DNA from: Martelella mediterranea DSM 17316
GTDB taxonomy: Bacteria; Pseudomonadota; Alphaproteobacteria; Rhizobiales; Rhizobiaceae
Assembly: GCF_002043005.1 (NCBI RefSeq)
Contig: NZ_CP020330.1
Span: 2,808,001 to 2,872,000, forward strand
DNA length: 64,000 bases
Direction: 5' to 3'
Part shown: positions 63,683 to 64,000 of the stretch, piece after piece
How positions within the stretch are numbered: the first letter of the stretch is position 1
How the letters are laid out: each line of letters begins with the position of its first letter
Program-made: the position numbers and the translations under genes
Notes under the pieces: generated by a model
Databases searched by the model: none
What the model saw: only the letters and a program-made list of their open reading frames with translations
Told to the model about the DNA's origin: nothing

Positions 63683-64000
63683 ATGTCGGACATTGATAGA
63701 AACAGCGATACCGGCAATTCATTTGGGTCAGGCGGCTTTCCAAAGTCGTCGAGGAACATGCGAAAAGGGGGTCCGGTGAGCGGCTCGGATCAGGATAGTG
63801 AGCGCGGTTCAGCGCCGGAACGCAGACCGGCGTCGGTCAAGTCCGCCAAGCAGGCGTTGCGGCCCGAGCGCGTGCCCCAGCCGAAGGCGCGGTCCCACAA
63901 GGCCAAAAGCCCGGTCGTCATCTTCCTCAACTTCATGATGACGCTGCTGGTGCTGTGCTGCCTCGGCGCGATCGCGATCTATTACTACGCCATGTCGAGC
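63683..64000 (+). CDS. mltG: Endolytic transglycosylase MltG, N-terminal part (cut by window edge)
   Basis: The first 106 residues are visible: a polar, basic N-terminal cytoplasmic stretch followed by a membrane anchor (VVIFLNFMMTLLVLCCLGAI, near 83-102). The place directly after fabF and the topology match rhizobial mltG, which trims nascent peptidoglycan. The catalytic LytG domain lies beyond the window, so the name rests on context. Confidence 0.75.
   Translation, partial: MSDIDRNSDTGNSFGSGGFPKSSRNMRKGGPVSGSDQDSERGSAPERRPASVKSAKQALRPERVPQPKARSHKAKSPVVIFLNFMMTLLVLCCLGAIAIYYYAMSS

Overview
This window is a piece of an alphaproteobacterial chromosome, almost certainly Hyphomicrobiales (Rhizobiales). 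The evidence is the high GC content with strong third-position GC, Omp25/RopB-like outer-membrane proteins, RIME-like palindromic repeats, and core gene blocks in the order usual for rhizobia: fabF-acpP-fabG-fabD, rpsF-rpsR-DUF2232-rplI, then dnaB-alr-radA-cvpA-purF. A Martelella-like genus is possible but is only a guess.

Positions 1-9.4 kb are an acquired island with visibly more A/T-rich codons than the rest. It holds a complete C5 DNA methyltransferase, translationally coupled to a 987-residue protein with two GHKL ATPase domains (a MutL/MORC/HSP90-like one at the N-terminus and a histidine-kinase-like one at the C-terminus). Next comes a 558-residue protein with a receiver-like domain. 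A convergent 514-residue protein of unknown function and a phage-type adenine methylase follow. I read the three-gene core as a methylation-linked defence-like system built on two-component signalling parts. This is the best candidate here for an under-described system.

Positions 9.4-13 kb carry a DUF2339 membrane protein and a DedA protein. Positions 13.3-21.1 kb are one four-gene operon: UDP-GlcNAc 2-epimerase (wecB-like), a BcsB-like periplasmic protein, an NfrB-type glycosyltransferase with C-terminal MshEN c-di-GMP-binding modules, and an NfrA-type TPR/outer-membrane protein. Together they look like a self-contained, c-di-GMP-controlled machine that makes UDP-ManNAc, polymerises it and exports the polymer.

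Positions 21-37 kb are housekeeping and accessory genes: MOSC protein, MscS channel, ygfZ/HD/PTP cluster, NUDIX, SRAP, pssA-psd, an Atm1-type ABC exporter, a LysM protein, LOG, RarD, cimA, and two GFA genes with a DUF559 nuclease-like gene. Two RIME-like repeats and a duplicated cysS 3' end lie at 37.3-37.8 kb. Positions 37.8-43.9 kb carry cysS, two tandem outer-membrane beta-barrel genes with very AT-rich upstream regions, an MFS transporter, DUF1349 and an SDR.

Positions 43.9-54.3 kb are the conserved purF-cvpA-radA-alr-dnaB and rplI-DUF2232-rpsR-rpsF block. An IS110-family element sits between rplI and what looks like the operon's original terminator. Positions 54.7-56 kb hold an unrecognised, probably acquired gene. 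A siderophore-interacting protein, a CaCA antiporter, another RIME copy and an aldo-keto reductase follow. The window ends with fabD-fabG-acpP-fabF and the start of mltG. I saw no tRNA, rRNA or CRISPR array.
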